A DNA stretch of 52,097 bases, from positions 1 through 52,097 of the forward strand of contig JABWBO010000064.1 in the NCBI GenBank assembly GCA_013360465.1, given 5' to 3'. Source of the DNA: Anaerolineae bacterium. Lineage in GTDB: Bacteria > Chloroflexota > Anaerolineae > Aggregatilineales > Phototrophicaceae. Below are positions 51,917-52,097 of this stretch, piece after piece. How positions within the stretch are numbered: position 1 is the stretch's first letter; each line of letters opens with the position of its first letter. The notes under the pieces were generated by a model that ran no database searches, was not told where the DNA came from, and saw only the letters and a list, made by a program, of their open reading frames with translations. The translations under genes and the position numbers were made by a program.

Positions 51917-52097
51917 TCAGCCCCGCAGCGCCTCGCGGGCGAGCCAGGCGCTCCCCAGGATCGGACCGACATCGCCCAGCGCCGAAGCGGCGATCTGCAC
52001 CCGTGAGGCGACGGCGGCGAAGGCGTAGCGCGGCACGGTCCGCCGCGCCGGCTCGATCAGCAGGTCGCCGGCTCTGGCGACGCTGCCGCCGATGATG
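51917..52097 (-). CDS. ROK family protein (sugar kinase or regulator), C-terminal fragment
   Basis: The gene enters from the right edge; only about 59 C-terminal residues are visible. IIGGSVARAGDLLIEPARRT is the glycine-rich C-terminal block of ROK proteins, followed by VPRYAFAAVASRVQIAASAL and GDVGPILGSAWLAREALRG, the usual terminal helix. ROK members are glucokinase-like kinases or NagC/XylR-type repressors, which differ at an N-terminus outside the window. It is convergent with the polymerase gene, 13 bp between their stops. Confidence 0.75.
   Translation of the reverse strand, partial: IIGGSVARAGDLLIEPARRTVPRYAFAAVASRVQIAASALGDVGPILGSAWLAREALRG

Overview
The window is a GC-rich bacterial chromosome segment. 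Several features suggest a Chloroflexota genome, probably Anaerolineae-like: multiple Uma2-family nucleases, secreted subtilases ending in dockerin-like repeats, a Ser/Thr kinase-ATPase-TPR regulator, REC-GAF-cyclase signalling, a MalEFG-type importer with no linked ATPase, and many intergenic CTCACCCC/GGGGTGAG palindromes. This placement rests on gene style, not on a marker gene. I see no rRNA, tRNA, CRISPR array, transposase or integrase.

Layout. 1-796: 5' end of a DprA-like gene and an HTH regulator. 797-7616: carbohydrate locus with a LacI regulator (perfect -35 box and a palindromic operator), solute-binding protein, two permeases and a secreted clan-A glycoside hydrolase. 7836-10744: ankyrin protein, hexapeptide acyltransferase and a secreted protein with six copies of a 23-24-residue repeat that I do not recognise. 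11013-13458: GAF histidine kinase and two REC-only proteins. 13531-14367: SH3-like anchored protein. 14603-16542: a 1.9-kb segment bounded by a perfect 39-bp direct repeat, carrying Uma2 and a decayed DUF262/DUF1524 (GmrSD-like) restriction gene, inserted at the 3' end of a class V aminotransferase resembling Moco sulfurase. 18095-23437: sugar-nucleotide epimerase/reductase, Uma2, Gfo/Idh/MocA oxidoreductase, SGNH hydrolase and a REC-GAF-nucleotide cyclase.

23643-29561: two tandem secreted subtilases, the second lacking its catalytic His, bracketed by inverted copies of a ~135-bp miniature element. 29751-38268: hydrolases, a HEAT/membrane protein, metallophosphoesterase plus lipase pair, thioesterase, a frameshifted gene, a possibly leaderless gene, a 122-bp MITE-like element and a YyaL/SSP411-type protein. 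38310-40218: a worn accessory patch with a hydrolase remnant, HicAB and a frameshifted Uma2. 41083-46906: B12-type radical SAM plus MBL-fold pair, an unusual HATPase-LuxR fusion behind a CRP-like site and a perfect hairpin, a giant Ser/Thr kinase-ATPase-TPR protein and an adenosine-specific kinase. 47066-52097: DUF299 PEP-synthase/PPDK regulator, a restriction-modification pair, a compact family A DNA polymerase and the 3' end of a ROK gene.

The clearest functional units are the sugar importer/hydrolase locus, the restriction-modification pair (possibly read into the polymerase), and the three-gene kinase/receiver cluster. The most unusual observations are the inactive-looking subtilase paralogue inside inverted miniature elements, the 39-bp-repeat island with an internally deleted restriction gene, the HATPase-LuxR fusion, and the novel repeat protein.
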